From: Bubalus kerabau
Taxonomy: Eukaryota; Chordata; Mammalia; Artiodactyla; Bovidae
Direction: 5' to 3'
DNA: 64,000 bases
Assembly (NCBI RefSeq): GCF_029407905.1
Contig: NC_073646.1
Location: 11,736,001 to 11,800,000, forward strand
Shown: one piece after another, positions 11,451-22,040 of the stretch
Layout: the number at the start of each line of letters is the position of its first letter
Numbering within the stretch: position 1 is the stretch's first letter
Made by a program: the position numbers and the translations under genes
Notes under the pieces: generated by a model
What the model was told of the DNA's origin: nothing
Databases searched by the model: none
What the model saw: the letters and a program-made list of their open reading frames with translations, nothing else

Positions 11451-12269
11451 AGGGTTTTTGTCCGCCAAAGTGCGTTCTTTGAATTGGCATCGGTTAGTGT
11501 GGAAACTTTGCAAAAATCCTCTGTCATCCTCTGTCAGCAGGGACCCCCAGGTAGCTCACCTTAGTGCTCCTCTCCTGGTTCTTGTTCTTGTCAGCAGATG
11601 GCTTTCAGGAGCTGGGAGAACCAGAAGCCCTCACCCGCTTTTGGAATCAGCCTCCGGTTTGGAGCAGTAAGCAATCAGTGTATACGCCCCAATTAAATTA
11701 TGGACACCGCAGGTGTTAAGTGGCAGGTGAGCTGCGCTTTAAATAGACCACATTAATTCTGGCAGTGGGAGCGGAGCCCTGCTGGGATATTGATGATCAG
11801 CAGCCGCATCATTCAGGCGAGCTTTAGAAGGATTCCGGAGTGGTAAGCAATTTAGAAATGGAAAGGTGAAAACACGCCTTGAAGTGTTTCGTGTGTTTTC
11901 AAGGTCAGAGGGAGGTGACTGCAGTTTTCAGAAAAGACAGGATGCAGATGAGAGTCTCTGGACTGAAGTCGTGCTGGATGTACTGATGGTTGTCTGGTGG
12001 GTTACAATGCAAGTTATTGGCTGGCTGGCCGGCTGGCCCCGATACTCTCAGCAAATGTCCTGTCTTGGTTTCTGAGAGAGGCTTCAAGTAGAAGCCTTCC
12101 TTCACTTTATTCTATCTTTATGTACAGACACTGACGCAGAGTGATTTCATGCAACACTTTGCTGCCTAGGCCAATTTTTTTTAAAAGAAAAAATTTTAAC
12201 TTTTAAACAGGAAACACGTTAAAAGAAAAGTTATGCATTTGTGTGGTTTGGACTGATCTAATGGGTTTC

Positions 12270-12395
12270 GGGGGACTTTCCTGGTGGTCCAGTGGCTGAG
12301 ACTCCATGCTCCCAATGCAGGGGGCACAGGTTCGATCTCTGGTCAGGGAACTAGATCCCACATGCTGCAACTGAGTTAAAATTTTAAAGAAGTAA
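12270..12395 (+). mobile_element. CHR-type SINE
   Basis: Sense head actttcctggtggtccagtg with tail at 12376-12395. An 11-bp duplication, taatgggtttc, flanks it (12259-12269, 12396-12406). Confidence 0.88.
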
Positions 12396-13184
12396 TAATG
12401 GGTTTCAGAAGGGGGTTAGTTTGGCATTTAGGGATTGAGAGAAGGCATTCTGAGTGATCCACTCTGCTGGTGGTTTTACCAGTCCTTCTTGGGATGTTTC
12501 TTTGAAATGATTTCAGAGATTGACTTGATCCACATTCGAATGCACACACACACTTGCATGTATGTACACATTTAGATGCCGTGAAAAAGGAAAAGAGGAA
12601 ACAACCTGTATGCTCTCGGATAAGAAGGTAATTCTTTAGCAAACAGTGGTTGGTCACCATGGGCTGGACGTCACGCTCAGTGTTTTATCTCTCTTTTCTC
12701 CAGTTACCCCAGTAACCCTGGGGGAGTCTATATTTCGGGGCTTCTGTTAAGAGAGAGGAGTCTGAAGCTTAGCATGCTTGAGGGACCTGCCCAGAGGCAT
12801 TCCCCTGAAGACCTCCTCACCTGTTGTCCTGCCCACGAGACCAGAAGCTTGTTAGGGACACATCCTTCTTGTCTACCTAGGGGCCCATGGCTTCACCCAG
12901 CTCATGGCTCCCAGGAAGAAGGCAGTCTGTGCTCCCTGAGCTAAATTGCAATCTTAGACTGAGCTTGTCAGCCTGGTGTCCAGTTTATGGAGATGTGCGT
13001 ATTCACATCCTTCTGGAAGGAAGGTTCAAAGATCTTGTCACCTTCTCAGAGGGGTCAGTGAGTCTGTTTAGCTCCTGGGTTGGAATCCATCAAGCAGTTG
13101 TGAACACGATCCTTTTCAAGGGGGCAGAGCCCCCCTCACTTTGCAAGATGGTGTGATGACGTGGTTCACAGTGAGACAGCTCTG

Positions 13185-13375
13185 AGGTCCCTTTCTGCTG
13201 TCCCACTTATAACTGTGTATCACTGGGCCGGTTACTTCACTTGGCTGGGTCTCAGCCTTGTCTTTGATATGGAGACGGCCGTGGTGGTTGAGAGGACTGA
13301 GGTTAGATGGAAAGTGTGGAGTGCAGTGGCTGGTACGTACTTAATGCTCAGTAAGTAGCAGTGGCTGTCCCTATT
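13185..13375 (+). repeat. MIR SINE fragment
   Basis: Contains cactgggccggttacttcac, ctgggtctcagccttgtctt and taatgctcagtaagtagcag. Confidence 0.55.
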
Positions 13376-13840
13376 GTTGCTGTTACTATTATTGACAGCT
13401 TTGAAAAGTATTGATGAACTACTATTAAGTAAAGAAGGTTGGTCACAAAATTAGGTATATACTAGAATCACACCTATGAAAAAAATCTGTGTGTGTATGG
13501 ACAAAAAAGGCAGGATGTGAAGCGACGTGATGACTATTTTATGGATAAAAACACACTTCTTAGCTTTCCCTTAAAGCCTTAAATCTGTTCCTATTATTAG
13601 ACATACAGAAATCTCCCTGAAGGAACTAGAAATGAGGACGGTTAGTTATGCACAGGGATGTTCAAAGCACTACACGGGGAAAATTGGCATTGTATTATGT
13701 TCCCAGCAGTCATGAAATAAATTGTGTTTAACTGGGGAGCCATCTAAAATCATGTTTCCAAAGATCTTCAAATGTTACGGAGAAAATGTCCATGATCTAG
13801 ACAAGGAAAGAAACAAGTCCAGATACAAAGCTACGAATGT

Positions 13841-13847
13841 GGTGTGT

Positions 13848-13894
<47 letters not shown>

Positions 13895-13895
13895 A
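13841..13895. repeat. (TG)n(TA)n microsatellite
   Basis: About 20 TG units with one TA interruption, then a short TA run. Confidence 0.95.
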
Positions 13896-13905
13896 ATGTA
13901 CAGGT

Positions 13906-14051
13906 GTCCCCTGGAGGAGGGCATGGCAGCCCATTCCAGTATTCTTGCCTGGAGAATCCCATGGACAGAGGAACCTGGCGAGCTACAGTCCATAGGGTCA
14001 CAGAGAGTCAGACGTGACTGAAGTGACTGAGCGCACACACACACATACACA
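13906..14051 (+). mobile_element. Bov-type SINE, 5'-truncated
   Basis: Body of a Bov-tA/Bov-A SINE without the tRNA-like head, next to a (TG)n run; ends in (CA)n. Confidence 0.8.
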
Positions 14052-14084
14052 GCACACAGTATGACGATATGTTAATTTCTTGCT

Positions 14085-15020
14085 GCTGCTGCTCTAACAA
14101 ATTATTGCAAACTTTGTGGCTTACAACAACACAAATTAATTTTCCTGCATCTATGGAGGGCAGAAGTCCAGACTCAGTCTCACTGGGCTAAAGGCAAGGC
14201 GATGGCAGGGCAGGTGCCTTCTGGAGGCTCCCGGGCAGGATCTGTTCCTTGCCTCTTCCGGCTTCTGGCAGCTTCTGGTGGCTTCTAGCAGTTTCCAGCA
14301 TTCCTTGGCTGTGGCCGCATCACTCCAGGCTCTGCTTCTCTTGTCATGCTGCCGCCTTCCCTTCTGCCTCAGATCTCCCTCCCCGTCCCTCTTTTTTGTA
14401 AAAATTTTATTATTTATTTTTGTTTTTGGCTGTGCTGGGTCTTCGTTGCTGTGCACAGGCTTTCTCTAGTTGTGGAGCGCAGGGGCTGCTCATCATTGTG
14501 CATGGGGTTCTCATTGCGGTGGGTTCTCTTGCTGTGGTTCCTGGGCTCTAGAAGACAGGCTCAATAGTTGTGGTGCACGGGCTTCTCATTGCCGTGGGTT
14601 CTTTTGTTGGGGAGCACGGGCTCTAGGGTGAGTGGGCTTCAGTAGCTGAAGCATGTGGGTTCACTGGTTTTGGTTCCCAGGCTCTAGAGCACAGGCTCAG
14701 TGGTTGTGGCGCATGGGCTTAGTTGCTCCAAGGCATGTGGGATCTTCCCTGACCAGGGATCCAACCCATGTCTCCTGCATGGATTGGCAAGTGGCTTCTT
14801 TACCACTGAGCCACCAGGGAAGCCCTCCCCCTACCTCTTTTAAAGATACCTGTGGTTATGTCAGGCCCAGAGAGACTATCCAGGGTAGTCACCCCATCTC
14901 AAGATCCTGAATTTAGTCACAGCTACAGAGTCCCTTGTGCCGTGTAAGGTAAGATGTCCAGATTTCAGGGCTTATGATGTGGTTATCTTTGGGAGTCACG
15001 ATTCAGCTATCACAGATGTC
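14085..15020. repeat. Old interspersed repeat, split by a CHR SINE
   Basis: Left part (ctgctctaacaaattattgc ... gtctcactgggctaaaggc) and right part (agatacctgtggttatgtca ... gattcagctatcaca) belong to a common mammalian repeat; family not assigned. Confidence 0.5.
14398..14825 (-). mobile_element. Long CHR-type SINE, antisense
   Basis: Antisense CHR-type element of about 428 bp. Its body repeats 'gtgggttct..tgttg/gctgtgg' and 'gggctctag' blocks more than once. The head ends at ccactgagccaccagggaag. It interrupts an older repeat (14085-14394, 14826-15020). Confidence 0.75.
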
Positions 15021-15105
15021 AGTTTTGTAGAAAAAAAGCAAAGTGCAGGCAAAGAGATTGATTTGAAAATGTTAACAGTGATCACCTCTGGATGGTGATC
15101 AGGTC

Positions 15106-15233
15106 ATTTTTTTTTTTTTTTTTTCCTGCACCAAGCAGCTTGTGGGATCTTAGTTTCCTGACCAGGGATCGAACCCAGGCCCATGGCAGTGAAAGCCCTG
15201 AGTCCTGACCACTGGACTGCCAGGGAATTCCCT
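15106..15233 (-). mobile_element. CHR-type SINE, antisense, next to SNX29 exon
   Basis: A T-run followed by cctgaccagggatcgaaccc and ccactggactgccaggg. It ends 137 bp before the exon at 15371. Confidence 0.8.
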
Positions 15234-15370
15234 GGGTAGGGGGGTTACGTGTATTTTGGGTATGTTCTCCGGTATCTTCCTTTTCCGTGCTAAGACCAGC
15301 ATGCACACGGCCCCTGGGTGCTCCTCTGTACGCGATGTGCGCCCCACGGCATGGTCCCCTGTCTCCGCAG

Positions 15371-15551
15371 AACCCGTGTTCTGGTTCTACGTGAAGGAGG
15401 CGCTCAGCAAGCACGAGCTACAGCGCTTCCACGCCCTGCGCCACATCGCCTCGGACGCGGGCCGCGGCCGCGCCTGGCTGCGCTGCGCCCTCAACGAGAA
15501 CTCCCTGGAGCGCTACCTGCACATGCTCCTGGCTGACCGCGGCCGGCTCAG
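15371..15551 (+). CDS. SNX29: SNX29 exon, RUN domain middle part
   Basis: This 181-bp exon follows an acceptor ending tctccgcag and stops before the donor gtaccc. It enters with two bases completing a Glu codon begun upstream and leaves with AG of a Ser codon. The 59 complete codons include EPVFWFYVKEALSKHELQRF and GRGRAWLRCALNENSLERYL, typical helices of the RUN domain, a fold that commonly contacts Rab- or Rap-family GTPases. It is very GC-rich. The frame is open before and after the exon, so limits were set by the splice sites and phase fit with the next exon. Compared with the human protein as I recall it, there are few substitutions. An antisense CHR SINE ends about 137 bp upstream. Confidence 0.95.
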
Positions 15552-17202
15552 GTACCCGGGCAGGGTGGGGGAGTGGGTGCCCCCGGGGCCGGGGGTGACC
15601 ATCGCAGGATGTGCCCGCCTGCATCCGGGACGGCCGGGTTCCCCTCTTCCAGCCCCAGCTTGTCTGGCTGGGCCGTTGGGCACAGTCCACTGGAGACCAA
15701 GTGAAGATGCCTGTCGGGCTCCCTCCACGTGGCAACTGCATGCAGCAGGCACTCAATAGATGCCTGTTATTAATAAGGCCTGGGGTGTGGAGCGAGCTGT
15801 TGTCTTAGGACACGTGTGCCCCTCTTGGCAGAATTTTAATCTCGGTTTCTTTCAGATCCAGAATTTCTTGCTCTTCAGAAGTCGGGTGTTCAGTGCCCTG
15901 TCTCTTGCCATGTATTTCCTTGCACACTGGGTACTGGATGGTTCTTCTGGCCTTTTTTTTTTTTTTTTTTAAGAGCTTCGTGGATCTCAAACTGATGGAA
16001 AGTAATAGGGGCGTTTTAAGTTGAGAGAAGTCATTTGTTATTAAAAAGAACCCCTCCCATCCTTTTGTTTTCTTTTTTTCTTGATCATAAAGTTTATTCC
16101 AGAAGCGAGGTTACGCTGCCGAAACAAGCGTTTTGGAAACCTCAGTGGCTTGAGACCACCAGGTCCATGTCTTCTGCCTGCTGTGTGTCTGTCATGGGTT
16201 GAGGGTCTCATCTCAGAGACCCAGGCTAACAGAGGCACATCTCTGCGTATGCTTTCTGGACTGCCGAGGCAGAGAGGGGGCTCTGGCTAAGGGAAACACT
16301 GGCCCTCCAAGCTTCTGCCCACCGTGAAGCTTCACTTCCACGCGTATTTTATTGGCCAGCAAGTCACACTCAGTAGGGTGGGCAAGGTATGGTTATTCCA
16401 CAGCCATAGGGAGAAGGCACTCAATGTGTATCAGTGAATAGTACAGGCAGCCGCCTTCCCTTCAGAGACATTTGATGGATGCTGTGGAACCCGCTGGGAT
16501 GAGACTGAAATCACTCGTAAACTGCATAGACATAGCTCTGCTGGCGTGTTGGTGTGTTTCCCTGTCGTTGTGCCTGCATGCTGATCGTTATGACTTCTCT
16601 CTCTGTCTGCCTCTCTCTACCCCTCCCTCCCTGTCTCCCTTCCTCCCTCCTCCTCTTTCACGTTATTATTTTCCCTCTGAGACGGGTGGACCAGACATGT
16701 TGTTTTGTGTCACCTGATGGTCCAAAAAGACTGTGATCAGTTCCGCCCCGGTCCCTTGAATAACTTCCACACCCAGCAGTGCCCAGATCCTCAACAATGA
16801 GATGTCACTGAATTCAGTAAGCTGGCATTTATTTCATCAGTGCTGTGATACACTCCTGTGATTTCATATCTTGCTGTGCGTTCCCTGGCTCAGGTCTCCT
16901 CTGGTGTTTCTTCTGCTGCTTGAGGTCGTCTTTCTTCCAATAGTTGAGGGGTTCCGGTGTTAATGTGTTCCAGGCTTGTGTACTAAGGCTGTCAAAGATA
17001 GCCTTGAGGTTCTCTTATTTGATGTGGCCTGTGATATAGCTGTAGGGATGAAATGGGAGGGATGGGGGCCGGGAAGATGGGAGATAACAGTACCCACATG
17101 CTGCCTAGGACTACTCATGTCTGAGTTGGGAGGCTGTGCATGTCTGCGGGTACCTCTGAGCATTAACCAGCTTTCACTAAAGAAAACACACTCATGTTTC
17201 TT

Positions 17203-17414
17203 GATTCCCTGGTGGCTCAGCGGTAAAGAATCTGCCTGCCAATGCAGGATAGGCAGGTTCAATCCCTGGATCAGGAAGATTCCCTGGTGAAGGAAATGGC
17301 AACCCAACTCCAGTATTCTTGCCTGGGAAATCCCACAGACAGAGGAGCCTGGTGGGCTGCATATAATCCACGGGGTCGCAAAAGAGTCAGACATGACTAA
17401 GCAACCAAACAACA
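17203..17414 (+). mobile_element. Bov-tA SINE
   Basis: Sense Bov-tA with a perfect 13-bp duplication, actcatgtttctt (17190-17202, 17415-17427). Confidence 0.92.
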
Positions 17415-17489
17415 ACTCATGTTTCTTAACAGTAGATTTTTTTTTTTTTGTGAAGCTCTTTCCAGCAGATTATTTACAAGTGCCATCTG

Positions 17490-17702
17490 CCATCCATATC
17501 CCCAGGTTCTGCATCTGTGGACTCAACCAGCCGTGGATTGAGTGCTGTGTTTAAGATCTGTGGTTGGTTGAACCTATGGCGGCAGAATTCGCAGATTTGG
17601 AGGGCTACCTGTACTATGCTCTTGTATGTAAGCATCCTCAACTTTGGTATCCGTAGTTGGTCCTGGAGCCAATCCCCCATGGATACTGAGGGACAGGTGT
17701 CC
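17490..17702. mobile_element. Tigger/MER2-like DNA transposon relic
   Basis: Ends mirror each other: ctgcatctgtggactcaacc on the left, and ggtatccgtagttggtcctg plus cccccatggatactgaggga on the right, as in mammalian Tigger-type elements. Confidence 0.45.
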
Positions 17703-18815
17703 TTCAGAGCCGTACTCTGTGTCAAGGTTGAATGTGACAGTGAGCAATAGAAGGGAATATGCTGTTAAGACTCACCATTGTACTTCGCTGAATCACTAGC
17801 CTCTAATTCAGTGTGGGAAAACCAAATTCATTTACATGCAAGAAAACTGGCTCCAGTCTGTAAAGAATCACAGTTTGGGCAATCAGAGGTCTGACTGCAC
17901 TGCCAGCTTGAAGACACAGTCTGTGCTTCCACTGACTTCTTTGCTAGGTTAAGTATGTTGACAATGATGTCTGTCTTTTCTCTTTCTGTTGGTTGTATTC
18001 AGTCACTTCAGCAGCTATGTATCCGGTCTTTTGCTGAACTCCAGGTCACCCATCACTGACTGTGCTTCAGTGAAATTGAATTTTGACTCCATTAGTTTAG
18101 AGTTCTCTGACCTGGTGGGGAAGTCAGAGATGAGAATATTTACTTGTTATTGCTTAGCCGGGGGTCGGCTAAAGAGCTGGGCCGTGGGGCAGGGAGAGCT
18201 GCCTTTGAGCCGAGGCTGTACCATTTATTGCTGAATGACCTTGGACAATGGAATGACCGATTGGCCTTCTGGTCCCCTTCTCTACAACTGCCGTTTAGGT
18301 CTGTGGGCTTTTTTAGCTTCCCAGCCCATTCCAGGGGGTAATTTGGGCTTTTGAGGCTGCTGCCCAAACTGGTGTTACATACAGATGCCTCGGTTGAAGG
18401 GCCCAGGGAACTAAAATTTCGTTCTGAAATCGTCTCTTCTTGTATGAGTCCACTCGGGGGTCCCTGTGGGCTGGCTTGGATTTCCTGTCTTATTTCTTAG
18501 AAACGTTGCTCGAGTGAAAGTCACCACTGTTTGTCCCTTTTCCCTTTTCTGCTTCATAAGTAGTGCGTTTCCATCTCATGCCTGTCTTGGTACGCTCAGG
18601 CTCTAATGATCTCAGGGGACCCATGAGGAAGTTGTAGGGTATACGCATTCAATCCTTTGTTTATAACCAGAAGACCCAGCGCAGCAGACCTTGCACGGCC
18701 ACTTTGGCATAGACAGGCACGAACTTTGCAGGGAGCCATGTGAAGGAATTGTCTGGCTAACGGATGCTGAGAACGACGGTTCAGAGCATTCCCTCTCTTT
18801 CTTTTCCATTTGCAG

Positions 18816-18886
18816 CACGTTTTATGAAGACTGGGCTTTTGTCATGGATGAAGAAAGGTCTAGCATGCTTCCCACCATGGCGGCTG
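18816..18886 (+). CDS. SNX29: SNX29 exon, end of RUN domain
   Basis: A 71-bp exon with acceptor ttttccatttgcag and donor gtaagc. The first base completes the Ser codon split by the previous intron. Twenty-three complete codons follow (starting TFYEDWAFVMDEERSS and ending PTMAA), then one base of a Gly codon. The sequence FYEDWAFVMDEE is characteristic of the last helices of the SNX29 RUN domain. Phase goes from 2 to 1, so skipping it alone would shift the frame. Confidence 0.95.
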
Positions 18887-19621
18887 GTAAGCTTGGCCAG
18901 GGCCAGGGGTGCGGGGCAGGGGGTCCTGTGAAGCCTGGTGAGCAGAGGCGCTGCCTGGGAGTGAATGTGTAACTCCACGGGGTGCTGTGGGTTCCCCGTC
19001 CCTCACTGAATGAAAGGACCACTCATCACTCGGCACTATCCTTCCTTTAGTGGTGATAAACACGGAGTCCATTTATCTAGAATTGTGATACCCTGGCTGG
19101 GAAAGCGTGGGGTTGCGGGGTTTTGGCTGAGGCTTTGCAAGTGTGAGATAAAGATCCAGGGACCTGGGGGAGGAGACACGTCTCGGAAGCCTGGCTGTCC
19201 CTCCCTCTGGCAGGTGGCCTGAGGCAGATCCGTTGAGTTTTTCACCTTTACCTTCCTCTTCTGCAAGGTGGGAATCCTGATGGCACTGCAGTCACCTGAT
19301 AGGGTTGTGAAAGAACCAGATGACAGAGTCAGTATCTGATTTGTCTGGTGAAAGCCCTGCCTTGATGCTAGTTGATGAACTGTAAAATTGTCTGACGTTT
19401 GACTCTCACTCCAAAGGTGAATGCAACCGAAGTGGGTGCCTTGCTTATTTCTTCCAAATCCTTTGTGCCTCCCCTTTCTCTCTTTCCTGAAAGTTTTCAC
19501 TGAGTCCCATCTACTGAGTTACATTAGGCTTGTCCATTGATGAGGAAAAGTCAGATGGCCATGATGTCGTACGTAGGCCATAGGAGACCAGTGCGCATTT
19601 TTGCCTGAAGGTATAATGGAC

Positions 19622-20010
19622 ATGATATTTTTTTTAATTGGAGGATAATTGCTTTACAGTGTTGTATTGATTACTGCCATATGACAACGTGAATAGCCAT
19701 AATTTTATATATCCCCTCCTTCTTGATTGGAGAAGGAAATGGCAAGCCACTCCAGTATTCTTGCCTGGAGAATTCCATGGACAGAGGAGCCTGGTGGGCT
19801 CCAGTCCATGGGGTCGCAGAGAGTTGGACATGACTGAGCGACTATCACTCCCTCCCTCCCTCCCTCTTGATCCTCCGTCCCCTGCTCTTATCCCACTCGA
19901 CTAGGTCATCACAGAATGCCAGGCTGGGCTCCCTGTGTTATATAGCAGCTTCCTGCTAATTACCTATTTTGCACAATAGTGTGTATATGTCATTTTTTGA
20001 TTGATTACCA
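19622..20010 (-). mobile_element. L1 3' end, antisense, split by a SINE
   Basis: Begins with aattggaggataattgcttt (antisense L1 tail) and resumes after the SINE at 19729-19845 through ttatatagcagcttcctgct. A short direct repeat ending ctcttga/cttcttga flanks the SINE. Confidence 0.65.
19729..19845 (+). mobile_element. Bov-A unit SINE inside L1
   Basis: Single body unit, ggagaaggaaatggcaagcc through gacatgactgagcgac, without a tRNA-like head. Confidence 0.8.
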
Positions 20011-20039
20011 AGCTGATTTTGGTGGATGATGGTATTTAA

Positions 20040-20170
20040 TACTCTGTAAGAGATGCTGTTGTCCCTGTTTTATAGGTAAGAAACTGAAGCTCAGAGGGGT
20101 CATGAATGGCTTGACCAAGGTCTCAGAGCTACTGAGTGGCCATGCTGGGGCTCAGCCCAGGCAGACCAAC
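20040..20170 (-). repeat. MIR SINE fragment
   Basis: Contains ctgttttataggtaagaaac and gaccaaggtctcagagctac. Confidence 0.6.
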
Positions 20171-20433
20171 CCCAGAATTTAAGCCTTCCCCTCCCCATTA
20201 CTAACTTCTTATTTGAGTTTGTCTTCCTGACAGATAGGGAGAGACTATGGAAGACTCAACTCCCATGATAGCGGTGTCTCCTGACCCCAGTTTTGTGGGA
20301 GGTTTTTTTTTTTTAAGTCACCGTTTGAGATGAGTGTGTCTTGTGTCATCTAATGTCTGCAGCTTGTTTATTGTGTTGGAAGTGTGACTGTTGAACAACA
20401 GACAGTCCAGACTTTTCCCTTTTCGGGGGGTAG

Positions 20434-20682
20434 GTCTGAACTCCATACTCTTCGCGATTAACATCGACAACAAGGACTTAAACGGGCAGAGTAAGTTTGC
20501 TCCCACCGTCTCGGACCTCTTGAAGGAATCCACGCAGAATGTGACCTCCTTGCTGAAGGAATCCACGCAAGGAGTGAGCAGCCTTTTCAGGGAGATCACA
20601 GCGTCCTCGGCTGTCTCCATCCTCAGCAGAGCTGAGCAGGAGACCGACCCCTTGCCCGTGGTGTCCAAGCACGTCAGTGCCG
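20434..20682 (+). CDS. SNX29: SNX29 exon with 11-residue repeat
   Basis: A 249-bp exon that completes a Gly codon and encodes 82 further whole codons, starting LNSILFAINIDNKDLNGQSK and ending near DPLPVVSKHVSA, before donor gtgaga. From 20517 the product shows three consecutive 11-residue units, beginning LLKESTQNVTS, LLKESTQGVSS and LFREITASSAV. The exon is phase 1 on both sides, so it can be included or skipped without frameshift. Its acceptor is odd: the pyrimidine tract is followed by six G and then tag, so the AG is preceded by purines. The match to SNX29 is otherwise clear. No separate domain function can be read directly; an amphipathic helix is an inference from the 11-mer period. Confidence 0.95.
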
Positions 20683-21343
20683 GTGAGAGAGGATGGGGAC
20701 ACGGGGGGTTGGGCGGGGATGAGAAGAAAGCGCCCCGGGAAGTGAAATCCGATACACTGGTGTTTTCAGCTCATGTTTGTGTTTGTCTTTCTTACTCTTA
20801 TTCACTCAGAAAGGGTGCTGAGAGGCTTCCTGGGACGTGAAGATGACAGGGTAGCCAAGCCAACAGCTCAGTCAGAGCAAACCGAGAGGGAGGGCATGAT
20901 GGTCACATGAAGCCGGAGGAGGTTGCCCTTCATGCCTTTGTCCCTTCATCCATTCATTCGTTTAATTATCCTTCTGATCAGTGGGATGAAAGCCCAGCTA
21001 TGGAGAATGTAGCCTGTTGAGGGGGAGACGTTTAAGTGGAGGCCGGGGAAAGAGAGGAAATGGTTGGTTTTGACTCTAGGCTCTGGGGAGGCCAAGGAAA
21101 GTGGATTCAGTTCTGATTAATTTCGTAAGAAGTTTTACAGTGCCCCTTGAACCTTTTGGGACATCCAGAACGTTGAAACAGCAAAATAGGAAGTTTGGGT
21201 TATAAGGGCTTAATCCTGGTATTCTCAAATCCCTTAAATAAGGCAGTAATCATGGTCTTCCCTTTGGAGTTATTAATGATGGGGAAGCTCAGAATTCTAT
21301 GAAGTCTTTGGTATACACTGGCTTTATCTGTCTTGCCTTCTCC

Positions 21344-21485
21344 TTTTTTTTTTTTTAAATCATTAAAAAATTTTTTTAGCTGTGCTGCAAAGCATGTGGG
21401 GTCTTAGTTCCCTGACCAGAGATCGAACCTGTGCCCCCTGCATTGGAAGTGCAGAGTCCTAACCACTGGACCACCAGGAGGCCCA
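21344..21485 (-). mobile_element. CHR-type SINE, antisense
   Basis: T-rich start, ccctgaccagagatcgaacc and accactggaccaccagg. Confidence 0.78.
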
Positions 21486-21789
21486 CCCTCTCCTTCTTGA
21501 GCAGAGACCTCATGCAAATGACATGGACTGTTGATGACTGTACCAGAGATGCTGGGATTGTACACCCAAAGGAGTGTCTCTTCCATGCATTTTGGGAGCC
21601 TTGCTTTTGACACGGTCTTCACGTTCTGACACACTGGTGATACATCACCATGTCACACCCTAGTGGGTGGATTTGTCTTTTTGGAATTGGCTCCAAAGTG
21701 CTTCACACCCAAGACTGATGATTAAAATGCGTGAACAGACTGGCTCACCTAAGTGCCAGGCACCAGGGCAGTCCTGACTTCTGTTTCCG

Positions 21790-22040
21790 TTTGTCTCTGC
21801 TGCGTAACAAACAGCTCCAAAATGTAGTAGCTTAAAACAGACAACCTCGGTTCATTCCTTTTTTGTGAGTCTGTGAGTTGGCGGATGGTTCTTCTGCTGG
21901 TTTCACCTGGGCTCCCTCATGGGGCTGCATTCAGCTGGTGACTGAGCTGGAAGGTCCAAGGTGGCCCCATTCACGCATCTGGAGTTGGTGCTGACTCCTG
22001 GCTGGGGCATCTCAGTTTCCCCTACGTTGGCCTCTCATCC
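21790..22040. repeat. Old interspersed repeat
   Basis: Contains ctgctgcgtaacaaacagct and gctggaaggtccaaggtggc, phrases of a common mammalian repeat; family not assigned. Confidence 0.5.

Larger units (their letters stand above)
1..15370 (+). other. Upstream SNX29 intron (3' part)
   Basis: No exon is recognised here. The stretch holds L1 3' fragments, SINEs, BovB 3' ends, MIR and hAT relics and an RPL37A pseudogene, each listed separately. Unlabelled blocks (about 50-1280, 1890-2270, 5000-5880, 6480-7030, 7190-7505, 9130-9690, 10240-10600, 10830-11340, 11450-12255, 12400-13180) look like unique intronic DNA. ORFs in them have no recognisable protein similarity. That this is SNX29 intron rather than intergenic DNA follows from the first visible exon being internal. 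Confidence 0.8.
15552..18815 (+). other. SNX29 intron, 3264 bp
   Basis: It contains a T-run near 15953-15971, a pyrimidine-rich tract at 16595-16670, a Bov-tA SINE (17203-17414) and a Tigger-like relic (about 17490-17702). The rest appears unique. Confidence 0.85.
18887..20433 (+). other. SNX29 intron, 1547 bp
   Basis: It holds an antisense L1 3' fragment interrupted by a Bov-type SINE (19622-20010) and a MIR fragment (20040-20170). Its 3' end carries an atypical acceptor with a G-tract. Confidence 0.85.

Noticed and set aside
15256..15759. Single 167-codon reading frame covering an SNX29 exon
   Set aside because: Only 15371-15551 matches SNX29; the flanks are intron read-through, and the splice sites fit the phases of the neighbouring exons.
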